Assembly: GCA_022800525.1 (NCBI GenBank)
Contig: JAAWQM010000022.1
Coordinates: 1 to 43,818, forward strand
Source of the DNA: Oscillospiraceae bacterium
GTDB lineage: Bacteria; Bacillota; Clostridia; Oscillospirales; Oscillospiraceae
Direction of reading: 5' to 3'
DNA: 43,818 nucleotides
Below, in pieces: positions 1 to 7,246 of the stretch (position 1 is its first letter; every line of letters starts with the position of its first letter). Made by a program: the position numbers and the translations under genes. The notes beneath the pieces were generated by a model. That model was given only the letters and a program-made list of their open reading frames with translations. It had not been told where the DNA came from and did not search any database.

Positions 1-615
1 GGATTTTTTACTAGCTGAACTTTTTTCTGCAAAATACGGAAAAAGTTGCGGAAAATGTCGTATTTTGGAGACTTACAGCCAATCTGTCATCCCCTTACCC
101 CATTTGGTAAGCCCCTTACCCTCTCGCCATCGTTCACACCGGCGCACATACCGTGGCTAGCCGGTCCCGTATCTGCTCCGGGGAGAACAGCCGGGTTGAG
201 AGTCAAGCGGTTTACATTTGCGAGTTTAACACCCGTTACCCGTTTTGTCAATGGGTCGGACGGGGTTGTAATATAACCGTAACATTGCCTGAAATATTAC
301 ACAGCTCCTGCCCCCGCCCCCTTTTTTCTCATTTTATAATGTAGTGAGAACGGGAGCAAAGTTGCATGGGGAAGGGCAACTCCAGGGAGATCAGTTTACG
401 GTGCGCGGGGTTTATTATATTGGAAGGATATCCGGCACGGGGCTCGCGGGGGCGTACATTGTGCGTCCGAGGGCCGAAGGGCTTATGCGCAGAACAACAG
501 GCGCGGTTCTGCCCTTTGGGAGCGGGCGGATGATATCCGCCCCTACAAGGATTGTTCTTCGTCCTGAAATCTACAAAACGAAAAATTGATCTCCCCGGTA
601 AGTATGGCCGCTCTA
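1..615. other. Repeat-rich region without a convincing gene
   Basis: I see no reading frame here with a ribosome site and plausible protein composition. The left part is moderately AT-rich. From about 440 on there are GC-rich palindromic units of a family that returns at 974, 1119 and 20444. A TATAAT at 335-340 has no good -35 partner. The stretch probably holds intergenic DNA and decayed sequence beyond the left edge of the phage-like cluster. Confidence 0.5.
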
Positions 616-644
616 TTGCGAATTTTGGAGAAATATGGTATAGT
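616..644 (+). promoter_or_regulatory. Sigma-A promoter of the small toxin gene
   Basis: TTGCGA at 616-621, a 17-base spacer and TATAGT at 639-644, with TG just before the -10. Transcription would start near 651. The short 5' leader carries CCTCCT at 655-660, which can pair with AGGAGG at 678-683 and hide the ribosome site, as in many type I toxin messages. Confidence 0.7.
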
Positions 645-687
645 GTGTTCGCTGCCTCCTCCAGACTGGCAACAGGAAGGAGGTGAT

Positions 688-713
688 CTCGATGGAGATA
701 CTTATCAGTTTTG
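688..713 (+). repeat. Direct repeat copy 1 (toxin start region)
   Basis: Shares 23 bases with 846-868. The only difference is a 3-base insertion (GAT) in this copy just after ATGGA. It spans the toxin start codon, so RNA made from the opposite strand of copy 2 would be complementary to the toxin translation start. Confidence 0.75.
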
Positions 714-787
714 CCGTGTCAATTCTGGCGGACGTGATTTCCTATTGCGTTTGCAAGTGGATTGACCAGCACAGCAAGAGGCAGTAA
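692..787 (+). CDS. 31-residue membrane peptide, probable type I toxin (Fst/par-like)
   Basis: A 31-codon frame starts at ATG 692, 5 bases after AAGGAGGTGAT, a full match to the 16S anti-SD. The peptide opens MEILISF, has one hydrophobic segment (about residues 3-20) and ends in a charged tail KWIDQHSKRQ. That is the architecture of Fst-type toxins: about 30 residues, one membrane helix, polar C-terminus. The gene has its own promoter, a leader that can mask the ribosome site, and a strong terminator. An antisense promoter faces it, with a direct repeat of its own start region at that RNA's 5' end. Toxicity is inferred from architecture; I cannot name a family. It was located by reading, being very short. 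Confidence 0.72.
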   Translation: MEILISFAVSILADVISYCVCKWIDQHSKRQ

Positions 788-796
788 TTCCAAAAT

Positions 797-836
797 GATC
801 CCCCGGGGAGCCCATTTCTCCCCGGGGGATCGCTTT
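797..836. terminator. Bidirectional terminator shared by toxin mRNA and antisense RNA
   Basis: A perfect 14-bp stem (797-810 with 818-831) and a 7-base loop. A T-run follows on the right (CTTTTTG) for the plus strand, and AAAAT on the left gives ATTTT for the minus strand. Shared bidirectional terminators are a hallmark of par/Fst loci. Confidence 0.8.
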
Positions 837-845
837 TTGCGTGAA

Positions 846-868
846 CTCGATGGAACTTATCAGTTTTG
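846..868 (+). repeat. Direct repeat copy 2 (antitoxin pairing site)
   Basis: A 23-base copy of the toxin start region that lacks GAT. It lies just downstream of the antisense promoter, so its complement is the 5' end of the antisense RNA. The reading frame over it is not coupled to a ribosome site and does not continue the toxin peptide. Confidence 0.75.
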
Positions 869-879
869 TGTCCATGGTT

Positions 880-908
880 ATTATAGCACAGTGGTGGCGA
901 ATGTGCAA
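880..908 (-). promoter_or_regulatory. Sigma-A promoter of the antisense RNA
   Basis: Read on the minus strand: TTGCAC (903-908), a 17-base spacer and a perfect TATAAT (880-885). It is stronger than the toxin promoter, as expected if antitoxin RNA must be in excess. Confidence 0.75.
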
Positions 909-973
909 GAGGATTTTTATACGGAAATCAATTTTCAGAAGAACCATCTCCCAAACCGCGCCAGACTGTGTAG

Positions 974-1137
974 GGGCGAGCAATGCTCGCCCGTTCGGTA
1001 GTGACGCGTCAGCGTCACTACCGGGCCGGCCGTTGGGCCGCAGGCCCAATGACGGCCCAATGACGGCCCCAAGGGCAGCACCGCGCTATTGGTAACGCGT
1101 ATAAGCCCTTTGGCGCACGGGCGAGCAATGCTCGCCC
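974..1137. repeat. Dispersed GC-rich palindromic repeats
   Basis: Two identical 19-base palindromes (974-992 and 1119-1137) flank a block with further inverted repeats built on GGGCC/CAATGACGG. Related units occur at 524-542 and 20444-20462, each preceded by a CCCTTTGG element. No coding potential is evident. These look like non-autonomous dispersed repeats; the family is unnamed here. Confidence 0.6.
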
Positions 1138-1206
1138 CTACACGGATTCATCTATTCGCTGGTTCCTGCGCTAAAAATTGATTTCCCCAGGTTTGGCCTA
1201 TATGTG

Positions 1207-1235
1207 TTGACAATATATAAACAATGTATTATACT
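1207..1235 (+). promoter_or_regulatory. Sigma-A promoter of the RelB/YoeB operon
   Basis: TTGACA at 1207-1212, a 17-base spacer and TATACT at 1230-1235. The AT-rich overlapping sequence around the -10 could serve as operator for the antitoxin-toxin complex, which usually represses its own promoter. Confidence 0.75.
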
Positions 1236-1260
1236 TATTACTGGAAAGGTGGTGAGCACT

Positions 1261-1533
1261 ATGGCACAGACAACCATCAGCGTTCGGATGGATGAAAACC
1301 TGAAACGTGATTTCGACAAAATCTGCAACGAGCTGGGTATGACGATGTCCACTGCCGTCACAATGCTGGCTAAAAAAATGGCAAGAGAACAGCGGCTCCC
1401 CTTCGACGCCTCTGTTGACCCCTTCTTCAGCGAGAGCAATCTGGCCTTCCTGCGGGAAGGAATCGCAGAGTTGGACGCCGGAAGAGGTATTCACAAAACA
1501 ATGGCGGAGCTGGAGGCAATGGAAAATGAGTGA
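1261..1533 (+). CDS. RelB/DinJ-family antitoxin
   Basis: A 90-residue antitoxin. The N-terminus (TTISVRMDENLKRDFD) is the ribbon-helix-helix DNA-binding fold of RelB/DinJ proteins. The middle carries the usual LPFD element, and the C-terminal half is the flexible toxin-neutralising part. ATG 1261 is preceded by GGAAAGGTGG. An in-frame upstream start at 1204 would overlap the promoter and was rejected. The gene overlaps the toxin gene by 8 bases, giving coupled translation. The family role is to bind and inhibit the partner RNase and, with it, repress the operon. Confidence 0.9.
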   Translation: MAQTTISVRMDENLKRDFDKICNELGMTMSTAVTMLAKKMAREQRLPFDASVDPFFSESNLAFLREGIAELDAGRGIHKTMAELEAMENE

Positions 1534-1789
1534 CCTTCTATTCCGCGAAAAGGCCTGGGATGATTTCCTGTACTGGCAGGTCCATGACAAAAATACTCTG
1601 AAGCGTATCAATGCGCTCCTGAGAGATATCGGACGAGGCAGCTTTGACAGGATCGGCAAGCCGGAACCGCTGAAGGGCGATCTGAGCGGTTTCTGGAGCC
1701 GCCGTATTGATGATACCCACCGGCTGGTCTATCGTATAAAAGGCGATACCATTGAAATTGTTTCCTGCAGGGGACATTACGATCTGTGA
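1526..1789 (+). CDS. yoeB: YoeB-type mRNA interferase toxin
   Basis: An 87-residue Txe/YoeB toxin, a ribosome-dependent RNase that cuts mRNA in the A site. It matches YoeB along its length: WDDFLYW near the start, GKPEPLK, then LSGFWSRRI, HRLVY and a terminal HY. The expected catalytic residues are present: Glu47, Arg66 and His84 (equivalents of E. coli Glu46, Arg65, His83). It is therefore probably active. It starts inside the antitoxin gene and ends just before a strong terminator. The pair is a complete type II module placed between a type I locus and the phage-like cluster. Confidence 0.95.
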   Translation: MSDLLFREKAWDDFLYWQVHDKNTLKRINALLRDIGRGSFDRIGKPEPLKGDLSGFWSRRIDDTHRLVYRIKGDTIEIVSCRGHYDL

Positions 1790-1816
1790 GATTTGGTTCC
1801 TTTATTATTAATGTAT

Positions 1817-1857
1817 AGCGTCCTGGAGAGGTCCTTTCTCTCCGGGACGCTTTTTTT
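1817..1857 (+). terminator. Terminator of the RelB/YoeB operon
   Basis: A stem of about 14 bp (AGCGTCC..GGAGAG with CTCTCC..GGACGCT) followed by seven T residues. Confidence 0.85.
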
Positions 1858-1938
1858 GCTGTGATGACAAATGGGAGGCGGGCTGTCAAGGGCGGCGACA
1901 GCAAAGCATGGCGCATATTTCAAAAAATTTTTCCGCTT

Positions 1939-1964
1939 GTTGCACCTCCGCGTGCAACTTTTTT
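1939..1964 (+). terminator. Terminator-like hairpin in the leader of the phage-like operon
   Basis: A perfect 7-bp stem (GTTGCAC / GTGCAAC), a 6-base loop and six T residues, 36 bases before the small terminase gene. It could end stray upstream transcription or act as an attenuator. I found no convincing sigma-A promoter between it and the first gene. Confidence 0.65.
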
Positions 1965-1999
1965 GCGTTTGCGGACTATGGGTGAAGGACGGTGATTCG

Positions 2000-2275
2000 A
2001 TGGAACTGGATCGGGAGGAAATCCTGGAGGCGCTGCGGCGCGTGGCGCTCAGCAAGCCCAACGACGCGATCTCCCTGGCCCTCCAGCCCGGCGACGCCCA
2101 TGCGGGCAGCCTGGACCTCTGGGGCGTCAGCGAGTTCAAAATCAACAGCGCAGGCAGCGTGGAGGTCAAATTTCTGGACCGCATAAAGGCCATTTCCCTG
2201 CTGCTGGAATGCGCCGGGGGCGGCGAGGACAGCATGAGCGCCCTGCTGAACGCTCTGGAGGCTGAGGACGGATGA
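2000..2275 (+). CDS. Putative small terminase subunit (TerS-like)
   Basis: A 91-residue acidic protein at the head of the cluster, overlapping the large terminase by 4 bases (ATGA). Known TerS proteins recognise DNA for packaging and form a ring with TerL. Identity rests mostly on position. The C-terminal part (FLDRIKAISLLLE) resembles the helix found at the end of XtmA-type subunits. ATG 2000 was chosen because upstream codons translate the leader hairpin. It is short for the family (usually 130-250 residues) and lacks a clear N-terminal helix-turn-helix, so DNA recognition may be reduced or absent. That would fit non-specific packaging, but this is inference. Confidence 0.55.
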   Translation: MELDREEILEALRRVALSKPNDAISLALQPGDAHAGSLDLWGVSEFKINSAGSVEVKFLDRIKAISLLLECAGGGEDSMSALLNALEAEDG

Positions 2276-3528
2276 AAATAAAACGGTTCTCTCCCAAGCA
2301 GAAACGCGTTATGTGCTGGTGGGGCCCCAAATCCGCAGACCGGCACCGGGACGCCATCATCTGCGACGGAGCCGTGCGCAGCGGCAAGACCCTGTGCATG
2401 GGCCTCAGCTTCGTCTGCTGGGCAATGGCCTGCTTCCGGGAACAGCAATTCGCCTTCTGCGGGAAAAGCGTCGTCTCACTGCGGCGCAATCTCCTCCAGG
2501 AGCTCACGCCGGTGCTCAAGGAGCTGGGGTTCCAGTGCAGAGAGAAGCGGAGCGAAAACCTGCTGCTGATCCGCCGGGGAAGCCGGGAAAACCGGTTCTA
2601 CCTCATGGGCGGAAAGGACGAGGGCAGCGCGGCCTTTATCCAGGGCGTTACCCTGGCGGGCGTTCTCCTGGACGAGGCCGCGCTGATGCCCAGGTCCTTT
2701 GTGGAGCAGGCCATCGCGCGGTGCAGCGTACAGGGTTCCAGGCTCTGGTTCAACTGCAACCCCGAAGGCCCGCAGCACTGGTTTTACCAGGAGTGGATTC
2801 TGAAGGCTGAGCAGCGAAACGCCCTGTACCTCCATTTTACCATGGAGGACAACCCCTCCCTCTCCCCCCGTATCCGGCAGCGGTACCGGTCCAGTTACAG
2901 CGGCGCTTTCTACAGGCGGTTCGTTCTGGGGGAATGGACTGCCGCCAAGGGGCTGATTTACGACTTCTTTGACCCGGCGCGGGACGCGCGGCCCGCGCCC
3001 GGGGGCGAGCTGGAGGAGTATGTCATCTCCGTGGACTACGGCACCGCGAATCCCTGTTCCTTCGGCCTCTGGGGACTCAGCGGAGGCGTGTGGTACCGGG
3101 TGCAGGAATATTACTACGCATCCAGGCGTACCGGCGTCCAGCTGACGGACCAGGAGTATGTGGCGGAGCTGACGCGGCTGGCCAGCCAGCACCAGATCCG
3201 CTGCGTGGTGGCGGACCCCTCCGCCGCCAGCTTTATCACTGCCCTGCGGCAGGCGGGCTACCGCGTCATCAAAGCCAACAACGACGTTCTCTCCGGCATC
3301 CGCATCACCGCCGACCTTTTGAAACGTGGGCGCATCGTGATATGCGAGAGCTGCGGGGACTGTCTGAGGGAAATGGCGCTGTACCGCTGGAGCGAGGAAA
3401 CCAACGGGCGGGACGCCCCCCACAAGGACAACGATCACGCGATGGACGACATGCGGTATTTCGCTGTCACCGTGGCGGACACGAAGGAGAGTGAGGGGGT
3501 CTTCTGCTCGGTGGCGCGGAGGGGGTAA
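2272..3528 (+). CDS. Phage terminase large subunit (ATPase-nuclease)
   Basis: A 418-residue DNA-packaging motor of the PBSX/SPP1 type. The N-terminal ATPase has Walker A GAVRSGKT (33-40), Walker B VLLDEA (131-136) and the coupling motif FNCNPEGP (160-167). The C-terminal RNase-H-like nuclease keeps its acidic residues in VISVDYG (Asp255), VVADP (Asp315) and HAMDDMRY (Asp392/393). Length is normal and nothing catalytic is missing, so the motor is probably functional. It acts at the portal vertex of the procapsid. Translation is coupled to the small subunit. A palindromic insert separates it from the portal gene. Confidence 0.95.
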   Translation: MKIKRFSPKQKRVMCWWGPKSADRHRDAIICDGAVRSGKTLCMGLSFVCWAMACFREQQFAFCGKSVVSLRRNLLQELTPVLKELGFQCREKRSENLLLIRRGSRENRFYLMGGKDEGSAAFIQGVTLAGVLLDEAALMPRSFVEQAIARCSVQGSRLWFNCNPEGPQHWFYQEWILKAEQRNALYLHFTMEDNPSLSPRIRQRYRSSYSGAFYRRFVLGEWTAAKGLIYDFFDPARDARPAPGGELEEYVISVDYGTANPCSFGLWGLSGGVWYRVQEYYYASRRTGVQLTDQEYVAELTRLASQHQIRCVVADPSAASFITALRQAGYRVIKANNDVLSGIRITADLLKRGRIVICESCGDCLREMALYRWSEETNGRDAPHKDNDHAMDDMRYFAVTVADTKESEGVFCSVARRG

Positions 3529-3566
3529 CACCCCCGCAGAGCAACCGGGTGGTTTCGATGAAGTGA

Positions 3567-3599
3567 GGGCCGCAATTGGCCTGCGGCCAATTGCGGCCC
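3567..3599. repeat. Perfect 15-bp palindrome between terminase and portal genes
   Basis: Arms 3567-3581 and 3585-3599 pair perfectly around a 3-base loop (TGC). There is no T-run, so it is not a normal terminator. A second weaker hairpin (GCAGTG..CACTGC) follows. The GGGCCG..CAATTGG composition resembles the repeat block at 1020-1070, suggesting a dispersed repeat inserted inside the operon. Confidence 0.7.
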
Positions 3600-3640
3600 G
3601 GCAGTGGCGCGAAGCGGCACTGCACGGAAGGAGTTGAGTG

Positions 3641-4840
3641 ATGAAATTATTCAGAAGAAAACATGAGCCGGTCCTTGAGGCCGCCGCCACGCCCCAGATC
3701 AGGCGCGGCGACAGCGCCCCCTTCGGGATGCTGGGCGGCTACACCGCTTTGCAGCAGGGCGAGGTGCGGCTGTACCGCGCAATCCGGGAAAGCGTCCCCC
3801 TGGTGGACGCCTGCATCTACAAGATTATCCGGCTGTGCGGCGGCGTTTCCGCGCGGTGCGGGGACCCGGAGGCCGAGCGCGGGCTGCGCCTGTTCCTGGA
3901 GCGTGTGGACGTGGGCCGGGGACAGAGAGGCATCAACGCGTTTCTGGATCAGTACCTGGACTCCATGCTGGTCTGCGGACAGGCAGTGGGCGAAATTGTC
4001 CCCACCGCCGGCAACCGCGACATTGCCGCCGTACTGTGCGGACGGGTGGAGGACGTGCAGGTCCGGGAGGGCGACGGGCCGCTGGATTTCCAACTGTGCG
4101 GCCAGGACGCCTATGGGCAGATCTCTCCCCTGCCCCAGCAGCAGCTGCTGCTGTTCACACCGTTCAATCCGGAGACGGGATCTCCCTACGGCGTATCTCT
4201 GCTGCGCTCCATGCCGTTTCTGACGGAGCTGCTCAGCAAAATTTATTACGCCATCGGTGTGAACTGGGAGAGAATGGGCAACGTGCGTTTTGCCGTGGTC
4301 TACAAGCCGGGGGACGGCGAGTGGGAACGGGGCATGGCCCAGGAGAGAAGCCGGCAGCTGGCCAGCGAATGGAGCCGGGCCATGGAGCGGACCAGGAGCG
4401 GCGACGTGCGGGATTTCGTCGCCGTGGGAGACGTTGAGATCAAGGTCATCGGCGCGGACAACCAGATCCTGGACAGCTCCGTGCCCATCCGGCAGATTCT
4501 GGAACAACTGGTGAGCAAGACGGGAATCCCGCCGTTTATGCTGGGGCTGAGCTGGTCCAGCACGGAGCGGATGAGCACCCAGCAGGCCGACCTGCTGACC
4601 ACCGAGATGACCGCCATCCGGCGGTCGCTGACTCCGGCCATTGAGCGGATCTGCCAGCTGTGGCTGCGGATGCACGGGTATGGATGCGATTTCCAGGTGG
4701 TCTGGGACGATATCAACCTGCAGGATCTTCTGGAGGAGGCCAAGGCGGACTGGTACAGGGAGCAGACCAGAAAGCTGGCGCTGGAAAACGACGCGGCCGA
4801 ACGGGCCGCCGGGAGAGCGCGCGCCCATGACAACGAGTAG
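3641..4840 (+). CDS. Phage portal protein
   Basis: A 399-residue portal protein, the twelve-fold ring through which DNA enters the capsid and to which the tail attaches. Recognition rests on family-typical segments: the early basic region, the phrase LLLFTPFNPETGSPYGVSLL, a long helix with VNWERMGNVRFAVVYK, and VSKTGIPPFMLGLSW, which precedes the long C-terminal helices. Position directly after TerL agrees. ATG 3641 lies 7 bases after GGAAGGAG; an in-frame GTG one codon upstream is less well placed. The reading frame is intact and of normal length for compact portals. Confidence 0.9.
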   Translation: MKLFRRKHEPVLEAAATPQIRRGDSAPFGMLGGYTALQQGEVRLYRAIRESVPLVDACIYKIIRLCGGVSARCGDPEAERGLRLFLERVDVGRGQRGINAFLDQYLDSMLVCGQAVGEIVPTAGNRDIAAVLCGRVEDVQVREGDGPLDFQLCGQDAYGQISPLPQQQLLLFTPFNPETGSPYGVSLLRSMPFLTELLSKIYYAIGVNWERMGNVRFAVVYKPGDGEWERGMAQERSRQLASEWSRAMERTRSGDVRDFVAVGDVEIKVIGADNQILDSSVPIRQILEQLVSKTGIPPFMLGLSWSSTERMSTQQADLLTTEMTAIRRSLTPAIERICQLWLRMHGYGCDFQVVWDDINLQDLLEEAKADWYREQTRKLALENDAAERAAGRARAHDNE

Positions 4841-4907
4841 GTTCCACGCGGGAGCCGAGGCCCCGCACAATACAGATTTGACGCTTTATGCGGAAAGGAG
4901 CAGTCCA

Positions 4908-5828
4908 TTGGAGATCAGAAAAGAACCGGGCAGTGTGTCCCGGCACAGTGTGGCGCGGGAGGATATGATCCTCATTAACCGCCTGAGTAAGACGGAGCTG
5001 ACGCCCGATCAGATTTATACCTTCGCTATCCGGTTGTGCGACAATGAGATCGACCGGGATTGGGAGCGGTTCGACGAGGAGGCGCTGGAAGCGCTGAGCC
5101 GCTTGTTTGTGGGGAAGAGCGGCATCTTCGACCACAACTGGTCCGCCGAGGGCCAGACCGCCAGACTTTACAAAACCGAGGTCTGCCGGGAAAGCGGCAA
5201 GACCGGCGCGGGCGACGGCTGCCAGTATCTGAAGGGCTATGCCTATATGCTGCGCAGCGAGAAGAATGAAACGCTGATTAATGAGATCGAGGCGGGCATC
5301 AAGAAGGAGGTCAGCGTCGGGTGCAGCGTGGCGGGCCGCAGCTGCTCCATCTGCGGGAAGGACCGCTGCGAGCACCAGGGCGGCAAGCGGTATGGCGGCA
5401 AGCTGTGCTTCTTTACGCTGAAGGAGCCTACGGACGCCTATGAGTGGAGCTTCGTGGCGGTTCCGGCGCAGAGAAAGGCGGGGGTCATCAAGAGCTTCGC
5501 GTATGAGCCGGGCGGCGATCTGAAGCGCGCGCTGTCCGCGCACCCGGACTGCCTGCGGCAGCTGGAGGCTTTGGAGAAGGAGGCGCAGCTGGGCAGGAGC
5601 TATATGGAGAACCTGCGCAGGGAGCTGGTACGGCTGGCGGGGCTGACGGAAGAGACCATGGATCTCAAAATCTTTGCCGCCATGTCCGAGAAAATGAACG
5701 AGGGCGAGCTGCTGGAGATGACCCGCGTGTACCAGCGGCGCATGGACGCGATGTATCCCCCCGCCCCCCAGTTAAAGGCCAGGGGCCCTGTGGCCTGCGA
5801 GGATGAAGACAGGGCATTTCTGATTTGA
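4908..5828 (+). CDS. Prohead protease (XkdF/HK97-protease-like)
   Basis: A 306-residue capsid maturation protease, probably with a scaffolding C-terminus. The segments FDHNW (His76), EVSVGCSV (Ser136) and YEWSFVAVPAQRKAGV (Glu179) are consistent with the His-Ser-acid centre of herpes-type prohead proteases. A Cys cluster (CSICGKDRCEH) near 146-156 is common in this group. The C-terminal third is helical and charged, as expected of a scaffold. I chose TTG 4908, 7 bases after GGAAAGGAG. An upstream ATG at 4827 would add 27 residues of low-quality sequence and overlap the portal gene. The next gene is the decoration protein. Confidence 0.8.
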   Translation: MEIRKEPGSVSRHSVAREDMILINRLSKTELTPDQIYTFAIRLCDNEIDRDWERFDEEALEALSRLFVGKSGIFDHNWSAEGQTARLYKTEVCRESGKTGAGDGCQYLKGYAYMLRSEKNETLINEIEAGIKKEVSVGCSVAGRSCSICGKDRCEHQGGKRYGGKLCFFTLKEPTDAYEWSFVAVPAQRKAGVIKSFAYEPGGDLKRALSAHPDCLRQLEALEKEAQLGRSYMENLRRELVRLAGLTEETMDLKIFAAMSEKMNEGELLEMTRVYQRRMDAMYPPAPQLKARGPVACEDEDRAFLI

Positions 5829-5845
5829 TGAAGGAGGATTTTTGT

Positions 5846-6187
5846 ATGAGCGTTTCTTTTGAAGGCGTGGGCCAGGTCTGCGCTACGTTTCTGGGCGGCA
5901 ATCTGGCTGAGGGCCAGGTTGTCAAGATGAAGAGCGGCGGTACAGTGGCCGCATGCAGCGCGGACGATCCGTTCTGCGGCGTGGCGCTGTGCTGCAAGGA
6001 CGACGCCTGCACGGTGCAAGTGAGCGGATTTGTGACCGTCGGGTACAGCGGGGCCGCTCCTGCGGTGGGCTGGTGTTCCCTGGCCGCAGATGGGAAGGGC
6101 GGCGTAAAGACCGCCGCCAGCGGCGGGACGCCCTGCCTGGTTGCGGATATGGATACCACGGCGAAAACCGTGACGATCATGCTTTAA
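5846..6187 (+). CDS. Putative capsid decoration/stabilisation protein
   Basis: A 113-residue beta-rich protein with repeating Gly/Val patterns (GQVVKMKSGGTV, VSGFVTVGYSG), placed between protease and major capsid, where phages often encode the protein that caps or trimerises on the capsid surface. It resembles DUF2190-type proteins in pattern. ATG 5846 follows AAGGAGG at 8 bases. It is unusually rich in cysteine for such a protein (eight residues), and I cannot say whether these bind metal. Function is inferred from size, composition and position. Confidence 0.6.
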   Translation: MSVSFEGVGQVCATFLGGNLAEGQVVKMKSGGTVAACSADDPFCGVALCCKDDACTVQVSGFVTVGYSGAAPAVGWCSLAADGKGGVKTAASGGTPCLVADMDTTAKTVTIML

Positions 6188-6202
6188 AGGAGGATATGGA
6201 AT

Positions 6203-7234
6203 ATGTCTTACAGCTACGATAATCTGAGACTGGAGAAGGGGATGTACGGTGAGGCCGGGAAGTCCTTCACGCAGGCGCTGGAGGCCGCCGATCCCAGCGA
6301 GAATTACCGGGGCACCCCCCTGGAGGGGCTGGACGCCTTTCAGCGGCAGCTCAAGCGGTTTGACATCCATGTGAAGGGCAGCCGCTCCGATGTGGTGGAG
6401 AAGTTCTTCCGGACCACGGAGTCGGCGGTGCTGTTCCCTGAGTTCGTGTCCCGCGTGGTGCGCCAGGGGATGGAGGAGGACAACGTGCTGCCTTCGATCA
6501 CCGCTACCACAACGCAGTTTGACGGGATGGACTACCGTTCGATCTCCTCTGTACCCAGCGAGGACGAAAAGAGCCTGAAGCGCGTGGAGGAGGGAGCTCA
6601 GCTGCCTCAGACCACCGTGCGGACCCAGAGCAATCTGGTGAAGCTCCACAAGAGAGGCCGGATGCTGGTGGCCTCCTATGAGGCGATCCGCTTCCAGCGG
6701 CTGGATTTGTTCTCCATTACGCTGCGGCAGATTGGCAGCCATATTGCCAGAATGCACCTGGAGGACGCGATCAAGGTCATTACTGACGGGGATGGGAACG
6801 ACAATCCCGCAGATGCGTTTGCCGTGGGTACTGCGCCGGTCGGCGGGACCAAGGGGTCGCTGACCTATGAGGCGCTGCTGGATTTCTGGGGGCAGTTCGA
6901 TCCCTACACCATGAACACTATTCTGGTCCCCAACGCGGTGATGCTGGACATGTTGAAAATGAGCGAATTTCAGAATCCCCTGACCGGGCTGAACTTCCAG
7001 GGCACCGGCACGCTTGCGTCGCCTCTGGGCGCGACGCTGCTGCGCACCAGCGCTATGCCTGCGGGCAAGCTGATCGGCCTGGACCGCAACTACGCGCTGG
7101 AGATGGTCAGCGCGGGCGATGTGATGGTTGAGTACGACAAGCTCATTGACCGGCAGGTGGAGCGGGCGGCGATCACCAGCATCTCCGGCTTTGCCAAGCT
7201 GTATACTGACGCAGGGAAAATCCTGACGATTTGA
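6203..7234 (+). CDS. Major capsid protein (HK97 fold, PBSX XkdG-like)
   Basis: A 343-residue major capsid protein that builds the head shell. Recognisable are VVEKFFRTTESAVLFPEFVS near residues 61-80, followed by RVVRQGMEE, and the later P-domain-like region with LIGLDRNYALEMVSAGDVMV. Similar proteins are the capsids of clostridial contractile-tailed phages and PBSX. A strong AAAGGAGG precedes ATG 6203. The frame is complete. No separate scaffold gene is present, so the protease or an N-terminal delta domain probably serves. Expected product: the particle head. Confidence 0.85.
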   Translation: MSYSYDNLRLEKGMYGEAGKSFTQALEAADPSENYRGTPLEGLDAFQRQLKRFDIHVKGSRSDVVEKFFRTTESAVLFPEFVSRVVRQGMEEDNVLPSITATTTQFDGMDYRSISSVPSEDEKSLKRVEEGAQLPQTTVRTQSNLVKLHKRGRMLVASYEAIRFQRLDLFSITLRQIGSHIARMHLEDAIKVITDGDGNDNPADAFAVGTAPVGGTKGSLTYEALLDFWGQFDPYTMNTILVPNAVMLDMLKMSEFQNPLTGLNFQGTGTLASPLGATLLRTSAMPAGKLIGLDRNYALEMVSAGDVMVEYDKLIDRQVERAAITSISGFAKLYTDAGKILTI

Positions 7235-7246
7235 GGAGGATGCCGG

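Larger units (their letters stand above)
790..873 (-). ncRNA. Predicted antisense antitoxin RNA, about 80 nt
   Basis: The minus-strand promoter at 880-908 places the start near 873. The RNA would begin with the complement of direct repeat 2 (846-868), hence be complementary to the toxin start region, and end in the shared terminator stem. It would pair with the toxin mRNA at two places: the translation start and the terminator loop. Size and layout match RNA II of pAD1 par (known family). The ends are inferred. Confidence 0.65.

Noticed and set aside
335-340. TATAAT as a promoter
   Set aside because: No -35-like sequence at a suitable distance and no credible gene downstream before 692.
841-1095. 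84-codon plus-strand frame beginning like the toxin peptide
   Set aside because: Only its first codons match the toxin, because they lie in direct repeat 2. It has no ribosome site, runs on into palindromic repeats, and is better explained as the template of the antisense RNA.
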